64,000 nt of DNA from Alcanivorax quisquiliarum (GTDB lineage: Bacteria; Pseudomonadota; Gammaproteobacteria; Pseudomonadales; Alcanivoracaceae). The notes beneath the pieces were generated by a model. It saw only the letters and a list, made by a program, of their open reading frames with translations, had not been told where the DNA came from and did no database searches. The stretch spans positions 558,001 to 622,000 of the forward strand of contig NZ_JALKII010000001.1 of assembly GCF_023051175.1 (NCBI RefSeq), read 5' to 3'. Of the stretch, positions 43,688 through 53,339 are shown one piece after another. Numbering within the stretch: position 1 is the stretch's first letter; each line of letters opens with the position of its first letter. The translations under genes were made by a program, and so were the position numbers.

Positions 43688-44284
43688 ATGAAACTTTCTT
43701 TCAAGTGGGTGCTTACCCTGCTCGGCAGCCTGTGGCTGCTGCAGGGCTGCGCCAGCACCTCCGATATCGTCACCCGCTACGGTGCCAGTACAGCGCCCGG
43801 CGAGCGCCTGCTGCTGGCCACCCGCTCGCCCGAGCCCGCGCTGCGGCGGCAATGGGAAGATGCCTGCGCGCCGCTGCTGCGCAAGCAGGGCTTTGATGTT
43901 GTTACCAGCATGGATGTGCTGCCCGCCTGGTTTGCCACCGGTACCGACGAACTCGAAAAATGGGCCAGCGCCAACGGCGTGCCGGGCATCCTCGTGGCCG
44001 AACTCAGCGCACTGTTGCCGGAGCCCGCCCACTACAACCCCGCGCAGGGGCTGGGAGATAATCGCTCGCATCATGACGTCCAGGTAGTGGTGCCCGCGAA
44101 AGTGTTTCGCGAAGCTCGCGATGCACCTGAGGCAAACCAGAATATTGATATCGAGTTGTTCGATGCAGCGGGCCGCATTCAATGGCGAGCCGAGCTGGTG
44201 ACACACGAAGCCAACAACATCCCGGCCATCGCCCGCAGCCAGTGTGCGGCACTGGCAAATGTGCTGACGCGTAAAATGCCCTGA
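43688..44284 (+). CDS. Putative lipoprotein, function unknown
   Basis: A 198-residue lipoprotein with signal MKLSFKWVLTLLGSLWLLQG and lipobox LLQGC at residues 18-22. The mature part has no motif I recognise; it has a single further Cys pair (Cys in EDACAPLL and RSQCAAL) that might form a disulphide. It lies after the ceramidase-like gene and ends at a strong bidirectional terminator. Confidence 0.8.
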   Translation: MKLSFKWVLTLLGSLWLLQGCASTSDIVTRYGASTAPGERLLLATRSPEPALRRQWEDACAPLLRKQGFDVVTSMDVLPAWFATGTDELEKWASANGVPGILVAELSALLPEPAHYNPAQGLGDNRSHHDVQVVVPAKVFREARDAPEANQNIDIELFDAAGRIQWRAELVTHEANNIPAIARSQCAALANVLTRKMP

Positions 44285-44290
44285 TAAATA

Positions 44291-44319
44291 AAAACGCCTC
44301 TCAAAAGGAGAGGCGTTTT
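44291..44319. terminator. Bidirectional terminator
   Basis: AAAACGCCTCTC / GAGAGGCGTTTT stem (44291-44302 and 44308-44319) with a 5-nt loop. The A and T runs on both sides let it end both the lipoprotein gene (plus) and the retropepsin-like gene (minus). Confidence 0.92.
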
Positions 44320-44365
44320 CTAGCGCCCTTACGCTGGCCGGTTGCGACCGCCAGCGCGTGAAACT

Positions 44366-44941
44366 TCAACGATCAGTACCGTTTTCATCATCCGGCTCGG
44401 CATCAATATCCGCATCGTCCTGCGTGGATACATATGCCTTGACCGGAGAATCCGCATCGCAGCCCAGCGCGTGCACGAATGTCTGCGTCACATCAATCGG
44501 GCCCATGTGCTGCAATGCGCGCCGGCCCAGCAGCACCGGATAAATCATGTTGCTGCGGTCACGCAGGCTGAACTGTTCTTCATAGACGGTATCGCCCACG
44601 CACAGCTTCATCAGCACCACCGGGCGGCTATCGGAGCCGCCTGCGCCGCGCACTTGCACATCACGATAAAGCGGCAGCTCGAATTCCTTCTCTACCTGCT
44701 CGCCACTGCGCTGGTCAAGCAGGCGCGCACGAAAGCTCACCCACTCCTGATTTTCACGTTCGAACAGCCGGATATCCTCGGCATGCATCGAGGAGGTCAA
44801 GGCACCAGTATCGAGCTTCGCCTTCACCTGCACACCCCAGGGCTCGATGGTAGCGTGCTCGACCCAGCCAAAAACCGGCGCTCGGGCATGGCCCGCTGTG
44901 GACAGCAGAGCCAGCACCAGTGCCAACACGCAGTATCGCAT
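44366..44941 (-). CDS. Retropepsin-like protein (ATP-dependent zinc protease family, exported)
   Basis: A 191-residue protein of PF05618 type, a retropepsin-like aspartic-protease fold. The catalytic motif is AKLDTGALTSSMHA, and YPVLLGRRAL is the family's second motif. The ATG at 44941 has AGGAGG 4-5 nt upstream and gives a signal peptide (CVLALVLALLSTAGHA), so it acts in the periplasm. Relatives include RimB- and SlpA-type proteins; the 'ATP-dependent zinc protease' label is historical. The acidic C-tail is unusual. Confidence 0.88.
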   Translation of the reverse strand: MRYCVLALVLALLSTAGHARAPVFGWVEHATIEPWGVQVKAKLDTGALTSSMHAEDIRLFERENQEWVSFRARLLDQRSGEQVEKEFELPLYRDVQVRGAGGSDSRPVVLMKLCVGDTVYEEQFSLRDRSNMIYPVLLGRRALQHMGPIDVTQTFVHALGCDADSPVKAYVSTQDDADIDAEPDDENGTDR

Positions 44942-45065
44942 CCTTCCTCCTGCCATGCGGATTGCTGTTGTTACTCCCCATGGACTACCTGCCGCCATGA
45001 TTCGTTCATCACGCGGCACAGGATTTAACAATGGCGCCGCCAGCCTGAACACCAGCCGGCAACCT

Positions 45066-45191
45066 TCAATCCAGCCCCTCATCCTCTTCACGCAGGCGCG
45101 TGTCTGTCTCGTTGAGCTCAAACCACATCGCATTCAGGATGGCAAAGGTGCAGGCCAGGCCAACGCCCAGTATCCAGCTGAAATACCACAT
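45066..45191 (-). CDS. cydX: Cytochrome bd oxidase small subunit CydX
   Basis: A 41-residue single-helix membrane protein, MWYFSWILGVGLACTFAIL at its start, matching CydX (YbgT). It stabilises the haems of cytochrome bd. AGGAGG lies 6 nt upstream of the ATG. It is the third gene of cydA-cydB-cydX, 12 bp after cydB. The tail is acidic (ETDTRLREEDEGLD). Confidence 0.95.
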   Translation of the reverse strand: MWYFSWILGVGLACTFAILNAMWFELNETDTRLREEDEGLD

Positions 45192-45203
45192 TGCTACACC
45201 TCC

Positions 45204-46334
45204 TCAGTACATGTCGTCCTTGACGTCATCTTCGCTGACGCGTCCCCACAGCACCTTGTAAACCCAGGCCGTGTACAGCAACACGATCGGCAACAGCAGT
45301 GCGGTGGAAAACAGCATCACGGCCAGTGTGTAATGGCTCGACGAGCTATCCCACACTGTCAGGCTGTGGGAAGGCTCGATGCTGCTGGGCAAGATCACCG
45401 GAAACATGGCCGCGCCGACGGTGATGATAATCGCCGCCACCGACAGCTTGGAGCCGATAAAACTCAGCGCACCACGGCCGCCGGCAAGCCCCAGCAATGC
45501 CAGCGCCGCGCCAGCCAGGCCCGCCAGCGGCACCAGCCACAACCAGGGATGAGCGTTGAAGTTATGCAACCAGTAGCCAGCCTCGGCCACGACCTCTTTG
45601 CGCAGCGGATTGCTGGGGCCGAACGGGTCCTGCTCGGTGATGATGCGGTAGCCGTCGATCTGTGTAAGCCAGAGCCCACCCAGTGCAAAAAGCACCAGCA
45701 CAACGATTGCGGCAATCATGCCGTAACGACGCGCCCGCTCCATCGGCTCGCCATCGGCCTTGATCTGAAGCCAGGTGGCGCCGTGCAACACCAGCATCGC
45801 CAGTGACACCACCCCGCACAGCAACGCAAACGGGTTCAGCAAATCAAAGAAAGAGCCGGTATAAAACGGTCGTAGCGTGGCATCGAAGTGAAACGGAATA
45901 CCCAGCAGCACATTGCCCACCGCCACGCCGAACAAAAGCGCCGGCACCACACCACTGAAACACAGCGCCGCGTCCCAGCGTGCTCGCCATTGCGGCTCCT
46001 CGCGTTTGGAGCGGAACTTGAAGGCCACCGGCCGGATGATCAATGCCGCCAGCAGCAGGAACATGGCGAGATAAAAGCCGGAAAAACTGACCGCATACAG
46101 CGCCGGCCACGCAGCAAAAATGGCGCCGCCACCGAGGATGAACCACACCTGATTGCCTTCCCAGACCGGGCCGATGGTATTGATCACCTGCCGCCTTTGC
46201 CGATCCGTACGCGCTACCGCCGGCAACAGTGCCGCCACCCCCATGTCGAAACCATCGGTAATGGCAAAGGCCACCAGCAGCACGCCGAGCAGCGCCCACC
46301 AGATCAGCCGCAAGATTTCGTAATCGAACATCAT
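45204..46334 (-). CDS. cydB: Cytochrome bd ubiquinol oxidase subunit II
   Basis: A 376-residue integral membrane protein with the CydB start MMFDYEILRLIWWALLGVLL, the FDMGVAALLP motif, and PVWEGNQVWFILGGGAIFAAWP. With CydA and CydX it forms the high-affinity quinol oxidase. Its ATG overlaps the cydA stop (ATGA). Confidence 0.97.
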   Translation of the reverse strand: MMFDYEILRLIWWALLGVLLVAFAITDGFDMGVAALLPAVARTDRQRRQVINTIGPVWEGNQVWFILGGGAIFAAWPALYAVSFSGFYLAMFLLLAALIIRPVAFKFRSKREEPQWRARWDAALCFSGVVPALLFGVAVGNVLLGIPFHFDATLRPFYTGSFFDLLNPFALLCGVVSLAMLVLHGATWLQIKADGEPMERARRYGMIAAIVVLVLFALGGLWLTQIDGYRIITEQDPFGPSNPLRKEVVAEAGYWLHNFNAHPWLWLVPLAGLAGAALALLGLAGGRGALSFIGSKLSVAAIIITVGAAMFPVILPSSIEPSHSLTVWDSSSSHYTLAVMLFSTALLLPIVLLYTAWVYKVLWGRVSEDDVKDDMY

Positions 46335-47932
46335 CGTGCCTCCTCTGGCAGTGCAGCTGGCCGGCTGGCTGGCCGGTCGTCCGGCAATGGCAGCACCTGG
46401 CCGCCACCTTCACCCGCTTCGGCTTCCGGGCCTCGGCGAATGTATTTGACCATCAATTTGATTTCGATCACGGCCAGCACCGTATAAAGCACCATAAAGC
46501 CAGCCAGCGTGATGATGATATCCGACAAGCCAATCGAGCTGACGCCCAGGAAGGTGGGCAGCACGCCTTCGATCACCCACGGCTGGCGCCCGTATTCTGC
46601 TACCAGCCAACCCAGCTCGGCGGCGATCCACGGCAACGGCAACGAGAAAACTGCCACACGCAAAAACCAGCGTGGCACCTGCCGTCGAAGCGAACACATG
46701 TAGAACGCGGCCCCGAACAGCAGAATAAAATAAAACCCGATGACGACCATGAAACGGAATGACCAGAACAGCGCGAACACATTCGGCAAGCTGTCGCGCA
46801 TGGCGCTGGCTATCTGTTCGTCGGTAGCGTCTCGCGGGTCTTCCACGTAACGCTTGAGCATCAATGCGTAACCGAGGTAGTGCTGGTTGGCCAGAAATAT
46901 TTCACGAGCCTCGGCGTCCGCCTGATTCTCGTTCAGCCGCTGCAAAGCATCGTAGGCCAGCAAGCCATCTCTGATGTGCAGCTCTGCCAGCGCCAGCAGC
47001 TCGAGAATGCCGGGCACTTCCTGATCCAGACTGCGCGTCGCGATCAGGCCCATCACCCAGGGGATACGCAATTCATAACGCGTTTCCTGGGCATTACGGT
47101 CCGGGATGCCGAACACGGTGAACGCTGCCGGCGCCTCTTCCGTGTGCCACATGCCCTCGATCATCGCCAGTTTCATTTTCTGGTTATCGGTCAGCGCATA
47201 ACCGGATTCGTCTCCCAGCACCACCACCGACAGCGCCGCAGCCAGGCCAAACGAGGCAGCCACCGTCAGCGACCGTTTCGCCAGCGCCACATGGCGCCGG
47301 CGCAGCAGATACCAGGCACTGATGGACAGCACAAACACCGCACCCGTGACATAACCGGCTGCTACGGTATGCACAAACTTGGCTTGCGCCACCGGATTGA
47401 AAATGACTTCAGCGAAGTTGATCACTTCCATGCGCATGGTGTCGGGATTGAACACGGCGCCGACGGGATTTTGCATCCAGCCATTGGCAATCAGAATCCA
47501 CAGCGCTGACAGGTTCGAGCCCAGTGCAACCAGCCAGGTCACCGCCAGGTGCTGCACCTTGCTCAGCCGATCCCAGCCAAAAAAGAACAGCCCCACCAGC
47601 GTTGCTTCGAGGAAGAACGCCATCAGCCCTTCGAGCGCCAGCGGGGCGCCGAATACATCGCCAACGTAATGGCTGTAATACGCCCAGTTGGTACCGAACT
47701 GGAACTCCATCACGATGCCGGTGGCGACACCCATGGCGAAGTTGATCCCGAACAGCAGGCCCCAGAATTTGGTCATGTCACGCCAGACAGTACGCCCGGT
47801 CATGACATATACGCTCTCCATGATGGCGATCATGAATGAGAGGCCCAATGTCAGGGGAACAAACAGAAAGTGATACATGGCGGTGAGCGCGAACTGGAGT
47901 CGCGAAAGCTCAACCAGAGTGGCGTCAATCAT
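46331..47932 (-). CDS. cydA: Cytochrome bd ubiquinol oxidase subunit I
   Basis: A 533-residue CydA with LSRLQFALTAMYHFLFVPLT (axial His19-type ligand), the quinol loop with KMKLAMIEGMWHTEE, and YGRQPWVIEGVLPT. It oxidises quinol and reduces oxygen at low tension without pumping protons. The ATG at 47932 follows GGAGG; the frame is open 41 codons upstream, but that part has no family match. No clear Anr/FNR box (TTGAT-N4-ATCAA) was found upstream. Confidence 0.97.
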   Translation of the reverse strand: MIDATLVELSRLQFALTAMYHFLFVPLTLGLSFMIAIMESVYVMTGRTVWRDMTKFWGLLFGINFAMGVATGIVMEFQFGTNWAYYSHYVGDVFGAPLALEGLMAFFLEATLVGLFFFGWDRLSKVQHLAVTWLVALGSNLSALWILIANGWMQNPVGAVFNPDTMRMEVINFAEVIFNPVAQAKFVHTVAAGYVTGAVFVLSISAWYLLRRRHVALAKRSLTVAASFGLAAALSVVVLGDESGYALTDNQKMKLAMIEGMWHTEEAPAAFTVFGIPDRNAQETRYELRIPWVMGLIATRSLDQEVPGILELLALAELHIRDGLLAYDALQRLNENQADAEAREIFLANQHYLGYALMLKRYVEDPRDATDEQIASAMRDSLPNVFALFWSFRFMVVIGFYFILLFGAAFYMCSLRRQVPRWFLRVAVFSLPLPWIAAELGWLVAEYGRQPWVIEGVLPTFLGVSSIGLSDIIITLAGFMVLYTVLAVIEIKLMVKYIRRGPEAEAGEGGGQVLPLPDDRPASRPAALPEEAR

Positions 47933-48347
47933 CGGCGTGCCTCCCACTGATCCGTGCACTGGCAACGTGCCTCGGGCAACGTGCCCCGGCAAGGCACCGA
48001 CGAAGCGCCTCCAGTGAAAACCAGCCGCGACAGACACACACCAGAGCAACGACAAGACATGCTACGCTTGCGCGAACGCTCGACGATGCGGGCAATGCGC
48101 GGGGCCTGCTGCCCCGTGTCACCGGGCTGATTATCCGATCCTCTTCTGAAGCCGGGAGGCTGCCGGATATTTTGCCAGGTATCCTGATGTCGCGAGCGGA
48201 TGAAAGCCCGGTTTATCGGGGCTACCATTGAGCTCCGTCTCGGACGGGTCAAGCCAGGCGAAGCATAGCATCGTGCGGCTCGTCTTTCACGCCAACTTTG
48301 GGCGATCTCTTGCATCTGGCAGTCTCGCTCAATGACCGGATTACTGC
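47933..48347. other. Intergenic region between divergent cydABX and cydDC
   Basis: 415 bp without a credible gene; it should hold both promoters. A hairpin CGGGGC-ctgct-GCCCCG lies at 48101-48117 in the cydA leader. I looked for an FNR/Anr box and found none. Confidence 0.5.
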
Positions 48348-50039
48348 ATGACTTCAACGACTGTCGACACACCTGAAAGCAGTCTCAGCGCCGAGATTGC
48401 CTTGCCGTGGCTGGCACGTCAGTCGCAACATGGAAAACTGTGCCGACGGCTATACCTCACCGCGCTGGCCGACACGCCACTTGCCATTCTTCAGGCAGGG
48501 GCGCTCGCGCTACTTGCCGCACGCCTGCTCGGCGAGGGTGCTCTGCTCCCGCCTGCGCTGGCGTTAATTACACTGCTGGCGGTTCGTGCCGGCGCCGCTG
48601 CATTACGCGCCCGCTTTACCGCCGGTGTGGCAGCGGATATCACCTGTACGGTGCGCAACCAGCTCGCCGCCATGCTGCTACGCGGGCGGGCGGCGCGCCT
48701 GAGTAGCGGCGAGGCCAGCACGACGCTACTGGAACAGGCCGAAGCAGTAGGCCGCTACCACGCCGGCTTTGCATTGCAGCGGCGCGTCGCCAGCCTTGCG
48801 ACGCTGTTGTTCCTCATCGTGGCCTTCGCCACCGACTGGATTGTCGGTCTGATTTTTTTGCTTACCGCCCCACTGGTGCCGGTGTTCATGACTCTGGTGG
48901 GTACAGGCGCCCAGCAAGCAGCTGATCGCCAGCTGGAAAGCTTGCGCTTCCTCGGCGGTTATTTTCTGGATCGCCTGCGTGGCATCCTGACCCTGCGCGC
49001 ATTTGGCCGCGAACACGCCGAGCAGCAGGCAGTAGCCGCCGCCAGCGAAGAGTTTCGGCGGCGCACCATGAAAGTGCTGCGCATCGCCTTTCTCACCTCA
49101 GCTGTGCTGGAGCTGTTCGCAGCCTTGTCGGTGGCCCTGGTTGCGCTTTACGTGGGCCTGCATCTTCTCAATTTGATGTCGTTCGGCCCCGGCCAACTGC
49201 TCGACTTTCGCACCGGCTTGTTTCTTTTACTGCTGGCGCCCGAGTTTTACCAGCCGCTGCGACAACTTGCCGCAGGCTATCATGAGCGCGCCGCCGCCCA
49301 GTCCGCTGCCGAGATTCTGGCGCCGCTGTTGCAGGAACAGACCGGCGAGCAGCAGGCGAGCGCAAGCGCACTCGGTAGTGCGCCTGCTATTTGCATGGAC
49401 ACTGTGACATTCCGCTACCCCGACAGCGAGCAGCCGACCATTATCCATCTCGACGCCAACCTGCCGGCAGGCCATTGCCTGGTCATTCGCGGCGATAGCG
49501 GCACTGGCAAAACCACGCTGCTGAAGCTGATCGCCGGGCTGCTGCTGCCTGATGCCGGGCAGATTCGCCACGACGATCAGCTGCTCCGCCCGCTCGCCGC
49601 CGAGCCGGGGCGCCTGGCCTGGGCCGGGCAGCATCCGTGGTTTATCCATGGCACGGTGGCCGACAACTTGCGTCAGGCAGCGCCCGAGGCAAATGACGCT
49701 GCACTGCACCAGGTGCTCGCCCGCTGCGCATTGTCTGATTTGCCGCTCGGGCTGGATACGCCCCTGGATGAAAATGGCGGCGGCTTATCCGGTGGCCAGG
49801 GCCGCCGCCTGGGGCTGGCGCGAGCACTGCTCAGCCCGGCCTCGCTGTTATTACTCGACGAGCCCACCGCAGAACTTGATCCGGCAACCGAAGCACACAT
49901 CATCCAGACGCTACGCGAGGAAAAAGGCCAGCGCACCATCGTCATCGCTACGCACTCCCCTGCCTGTGCGGCACTCGCCGACCAGAGCCTGTGGCTGGGC
50001 GAGCCGCCCCCGGAATCGGGAGGCCAGCCCGATGCATAG
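48348..50039 (+). CDS. cydD: Thiol exporter ABC subunit CydD
   Basis: A 563-residue fused permease-ATPase. Six TMs occupy the first 300 residues, then an ABC domain with Walker A GDSGTGKTTLLKLIAG, signature LSGGQGRRLGLARALL and Walker B LLLLDEPTAELD. CydDC exports glutathione and cysteine to the periplasm and is required for cytochrome bd assembly; it sits divergent from cydABX. Its end overlaps cydC by 8 bp. Confidence 0.95.
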   Translation: MTSTTVDTPESSLSAEIALPWLARQSQHGKLCRRLYLTALADTPLAILQAGALALLAARLLGEGALLPPALALITLLAVRAGAAALRARFTAGVAADITCTVRNQLAAMLLRGRAARLSSGEASTTLLEQAEAVGRYHAGFALQRRVASLATLLFLIVAFATDWIVGLIFLLTAPLVPVFMTLVGTGAQQAADRQLESLRFLGGYFLDRLRGILTLRAFGREHAEQQAVAAASEEFRRRTMKVLRIAFLTSAVLELFAALSVALVALYVGLHLLNLMSFGPGQLLDFRTGLFLLLLAPEFYQPLRQLAAGYHERAAAQSAAEILAPLLQEQTGEQQASASALGSAPAICMDTVTFRYPDSEQPTIIHLDANLPAGHCLVIRGDSGTGKTTLLKLIAGLLLPDAGQIRHDDQLLRPLAAEPGRLAWAGQHPWFIHGTVADNLRQAAPEANDAALHQVLARCALSDLPLGLDTPLDENGGGLSGGQGRRLGLARALLSPASLLLLDEPTAELDPATEAHIIQTLREEKGQRTIVIATHSPACAALADQSLWLGEPPPESGGQPDA

Positions 50040-51711
50040 CACAAGCGCCTGGCTCACTACGCATTTTCGCGACCAGCGCCGCAAGTTGTTCAACGCCTGG
50101 TTGCTGGCGCTTGTCACGGCGCTGGCCGGCATGGCCCTGCTAGGTATTTCCGGCTGGTTCATCAGTGCCGCCGCACTGGCCGGCCTCGCTGCCAACGGCC
50201 CGGCGGTGGCATTCAATCTGCTCACACCCAGCTCGGGTATACGCGCCTTCGCATTGGGCCGTACCGTATCCCGCTATTTCGAACGGCTGGTCAGCCACGA
50301 CGCCACTTTCGATGTGATGCAACAATTGCGCACCCGGCTCTTTTCCGAATTCCTGCCGCGCATTCCCGGCCCGCTCTCGCGTTTCAGCGGCGGGCACTTG
50401 CTGGAAAGATTGCTGGGCGATGTGGAACGGCTCGAAAACGCCTGGCTCGGCCAATGCCAGCCAACGCTGGTTGCCGCTGCCACTGCCGCGCTGTTGCTGG
50501 TGCTCACACTGCTGACCACCGGCGCGCTGCCAGCGATGTTGATGCTGCTCGTGTTTGCGCTGTTCTACCTGATGTTGCTGCGGCTGGGGAAAGATGCTGT
50601 CGGCACCTGGCAAAGCCGCAGCGCGGAACGCGATCATCTGCGCAGCAGCCTGGTACAGGCACTTGATGGCTTGCCGGAAGTACTGGCCTTCGGTATCCGC
50701 GACCGGCTGCTCACGCAATGGAGCAGCCGGATCGGTCGTCTGGCCGAGATAGAGCATCGTCTGGCCGGCCGCCAGGCGATGGTGCAAACCATCATGCAAT
50801 CGGCGATGCAGTGGCTTGCAGTGGGCGTGTTGCTGTTATTGATAGTGCCAGTGCAGCAAGGCCAGGTCAGCGGCCCCTTTGCGCTGGCGCTGATGTTGCT
50901 GGTGCTGGCCGCTGCCGAAGTAACGCTGCCTCTGGCTGCCGCCTGGCAGCGCTGGCCGGATACGGTGGCGACCGTGGCGCGCTTGCAGGCGATCACCGAC
51001 GCTCCCCTGCCCGCCACCGCCATGCAAGGCGATAAAATACCGACGCCCGATGGGGTGCTGGATGTCAGCCATCTTGAGCTGGGTTGGCCAGGGCAGCCAC
51101 CACTGTTGAGCGGCTTCAGTTTCAGCGCTCGGGCAGGCGTGCCACTTGCCATAGTCGGCCCCAGCGGCAGTGGCAAATCCACCCTGCTGCACGCATTGAT
51201 GGGGCTGCATCCGCCACTGGCGGGCGCAATTCGTTTTGGCGGCGTCACGCAGTCCGAGGCCGAGGTGCAAGGCTGGCGTGATTGCTTCGCGCTGCTGCTG
51301 CAACAACAGCAGCTGTTTACCGGCACGCTGCGGGACAACTTGCGCGTGGCCAGCCCCGACGCCAGCGACGAGCTGCTTTGGCACGCGCTGGAACAGGCGC
51401 AACTGGCAGAAACCGTTCACCAGCGCGGTGGCCTGGATCACTGGATCGGACCGCGCGGCCTGCACCTCTCGGGAGGCCAGGGCAGGCGGCTGTCGCTGGC
51501 CCGCGTGCTGTTGCGCAATGCGCCCATTGTGCTGCTGGACGAGCCATTCACCGGGCTGGAACAGGCCACTGCGGATCAGCTCTCCCGTATTCTGGAAGAC
51601 ACCCTGAGCGATAAAATCCTGATCACCGTAACCCATGATCCGCGCCATGTGGCGCGCATGGCCGCCACCTTGCATCTGTCGCACACGGAGCAAGCCCGGC
51701 TTGGCAGTTAA
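50032..51711 (+). CDS. cydC: Thiol exporter ABC subunit CydC
   Basis: A 559-residue half transporter, partner of CydD. The frame is open far upstream within cydD, but the ATG at 50032 starts the family (HFRDQRRKLFNAWLLAL). It has Walker [17 protein letters not shown], signature LSGGQGRRLSLARVLL and Walker B IVLLDEPFTGLEQ. It overlaps the cydD stop by 8 bp, so the two are translationally coupled. Confidence 0.95.
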   Translation: MHSTSAWLTTHFRDQRRKLFNAWLLALVTALAGMALLGISGWFISAAALAGLAANGPAVAFNLLTPSSGIRAFALGRTVSRYFERLVSHDATFDVMQQLRTRLFSEFLPRIPGPLSRFSGGHLLERLLGDVERLENAWLGQCQPTLVAAATAALLLVLTLLTTGALPAMLMLLVFALFYLMLLRLGKDAVGTWQSRSAERDHLRSSLVQALDGLPEVLAFGIRDRLLTQWSSRIGRLAEIEHRLAGRQAMVQTIMQSAMQWLAVGVLLLLIVPVQQGQVSGPFALALMLLVLAAAEVTLPLAAAWQRWPDTVATVARLQAITDAPLPATAMQGDKIPTPDGVLDVSHLELGWPGQPPLLSGFSFSARAGVPLAIVGPSGSGKSTLLHALMGLHPPLAGAIRFGGVTQSEAEVQGWRDCFALLLQQQQLFTGTLRDNLRVASPDASDELLWHALEQAQLAETVHQRGGLDHWIGPRGLHLSGGQGRRLSLARVLLRNAPIVLLDEPFTGLEQATADQLSRILEDTLSDKILITVTHDPRHVARMAATLHLSHTEQARLGS

Positions 51712-51922
51712 CCTGATCCACCCGCTGCCACAGCCGGCGCCGGCACGATAGGCTCTTGCAGTGGCCTTGTTGATGGCCTTGCGACAGAAAGGCACGGGGC
51801 GATACGGCAACGCGCATCATGCGGCCGGTTGCCCGCGGCCTGTCGCGTAAAAAGCAGCTGTCTGCAAGGAAATAGAGAAGGACGACAGCGCCGGAGGCAA
51901 GGAAAATAATACCGTAGAAAGA

Positions 51923-51998
51923 TGGTGCCGGAGATAGGAGTCGAACCTACGACCTTCGCATTACGAATGCGCTGCTCTACCAACTGAGCTACACCGGC
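51923..51998 (-). tRNA. tRNA-Thr (anticodon CGT)
   Basis: 76 nt with encoded CCA. On the minus strand it reads GCCGGTG (acceptor), TAGCTCAGTTGGTAGAGCA (D arm), anticodon stem GCGCA/TGCGA-type around loop TTCGTAA (anticodon CGT, Thr ACG codons), and GTTCGACTC in the T arm, ending ACCA. All stems pair. It lies alone between cydC and the solute-binding gene. Confidence 0.97.
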
Positions 51999-52187
51999 AA
52001 ATCCGAAACCACGCCTGCCTGTAACGCGACCAGCGTGCCGCCACACCCGGCCACCCGAGCAGCTTTGGCAACAGCGGCAGCAAGCCGCACGTGCCGTCAC
52101 GCCTGGCCGGCAGCTGCGTGGAAGCCGGCAAGTTTAATCGGCCTTGCGGGAGGCATCAAGACGTCGTCGGCACTCACCGCCCGGCCC

Positions 52188-52216
52188 ACAAAAAAACGGC
52201 GCCCGAAGGCGCCGTT
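52188..52216 (-). terminator. Rho-independent terminator of the solute-binding operon
   Basis: On the minus strand, AACGGCGCC-TTCG-GGCGCCGTT is followed by a run of T (seven A on the plus strand, 52188-52194). It lies 30 bp after the stop of the AdeT-like gene. Confidence 0.9.
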
Positions 52217-52245
52217 CCTGCTGGCTCATGGCCTGCTTTTTCTCT

Positions 52246-53271
52246 TTACCAATCAAGCTCGCGACGGTCGCTGCACTCGGCGCGGCTGGCGTCGTGACGG
52301 CAACGGATGTTACGCAGCAGCGACATCATGTCCTTGTTGAACAGCCCTTCTTTGGTCATCGCTACACGGGCATCGCGCATCATTTCATCGTAACGCTCGC
52401 GATCCGGATCGGAGATACGAATCCACCACTTGTCTTCGATATCCGCGTCTGCGCCGCGCACCAGACGCATGGCGCGATCAAACAGGTTGTCGAACACATA
52501 GGAGCGCGACCAGTTCATGAACGACTCGTCAAAACGGTCATGCCGCGCAATGATCTGGAAGCTCAGCTGGCCAAGCACGTAGTCGACGATACCGCCGTTC
52601 GGCTCCATGCCCTTGTAAAGCTCCAGGCCCTTGTAGGCAAATGCCGGCGCAAAGCAGATATCCACACTGTGGTTATTGAAACGGCCAGCAAAGTTGGTCA
52701 CATCCGACATGACAGGTGTCATGCCCACGCTGGCTGCCATACGGCCCTGCGTGACGTCATATTCCAGCACGGCAATGGATTTGCCCGCCAGATGGGTGAC
52801 GTTGTTCATGGTGTTGTCTTTCACGAACAGATAAGCCGCGCCCATCGGCAGCACACCGATCACCTCATAGGTGTTGGTGCGCATGTGCTCGACAATACGC
52901 GGGTTATTGCTGGAAAGCACCTGGATGGTAGTGCGCATGACGTCGTAGTTCGGGATGGAACCAATCGAGTCCATGCTGCCGGTGTAGCTATTGAACTGGC
53001 GCCCGCGAACACCGGTGATGCCCGCTGCGTCACACTGACCGGCCTTGAGATCTTCTGCCGCGATGTTTTCGTCCGTGTACACCCGCAGGTTGATGTCATA
53101 GCCTTCATTGCGCGCTGCCGCAGCATAATCACGCATGAGGTTATAGGTATCACCGGTGGTGCCGAGGATATCGAACACGCATATGGTGCGTTCTGTATTG
53201 GCGTGAGTGGCAGTCGCAAATGGCAGCAGCGCAGCTGCGGCAAACGCGGTAATAACCTTGCTGAAACGCAT
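52246..53271 (-). CDS. AdeT1/2-like putative periplasmic solute-binding protein
   Basis: A 341-residue exported protein (signal to about ATHAN, residue 25). The mature part begins ERTICVFDILGTTGDTY, then GQCDAAGITGVRGRQFN and FTGSMDSIG-like segments, matching from memory the AdeT1/2 proteins of Acinetobacter. Those were called efflux proteins but have a TRAP/DctP-like solute-binding fold. It ends in a Cys-containing tail (IRCRHDASRAECSDR). A strong terminator follows. The upstream gene is a large lipoprotein, and no TRAP membrane subunits are nearby. Ligand unknown. Confidence 0.78.
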   Translation of the reverse strand: MRFSKVITAFAAAALLPFATATHANTERTICVFDILGTTGDTYNLMRDYAAAARNEGYDINLRVYTDENIAAEDLKAGQCDAAGITGVRGRQFNSYTGSMDSIGSIPNYDVMRTTIQVLSSNNPRIVEHMRTNTYEVIGVLPMGAAYLFVKDNTMNNVTHLAGKSIAVLEYDVTQGRMAASVGMTPVMSDVTNFAGRFNNHSVDICFAPAFAYKGLELYKGMEPNGGIVDYVLGQLSFQIIARHDRFDESFMNWSRSYVFDNLFDRAMRLVRGADADIEDKWWIRISDPDRERYDEMMRDARVAMTKEGLFNKDMMSLLRNIRCRHDASRAECSDRRELDW

Positions 53272-53295
53272 GGTTCCCTCCAGATTCTATTTCGG

Positions 53296-53320
53296 AACGG
53301 GATGGCCGGGCCATCCCGTT
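53296..53320. other. Intercistronic hairpin
   Basis: AACGGGATGG-ccggg-CCATCCCGTT, a 10-bp perfect stem, in the 68-bp gap between the lipoprotein stop and the solute-binding gene start. There is no T tract, so it is more likely an RNA-stability element than a terminator. Confidence 0.6.
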
Positions 53321-53339
53321 GTTAAGGTAAAAACAGTGA

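Noticed and set aside
51923-51998. tRNA-Thr as integration site of a genomic island
   Set aside because: No integrase gene and no repeat of the tRNA 3' end was found in the following 12 kb.
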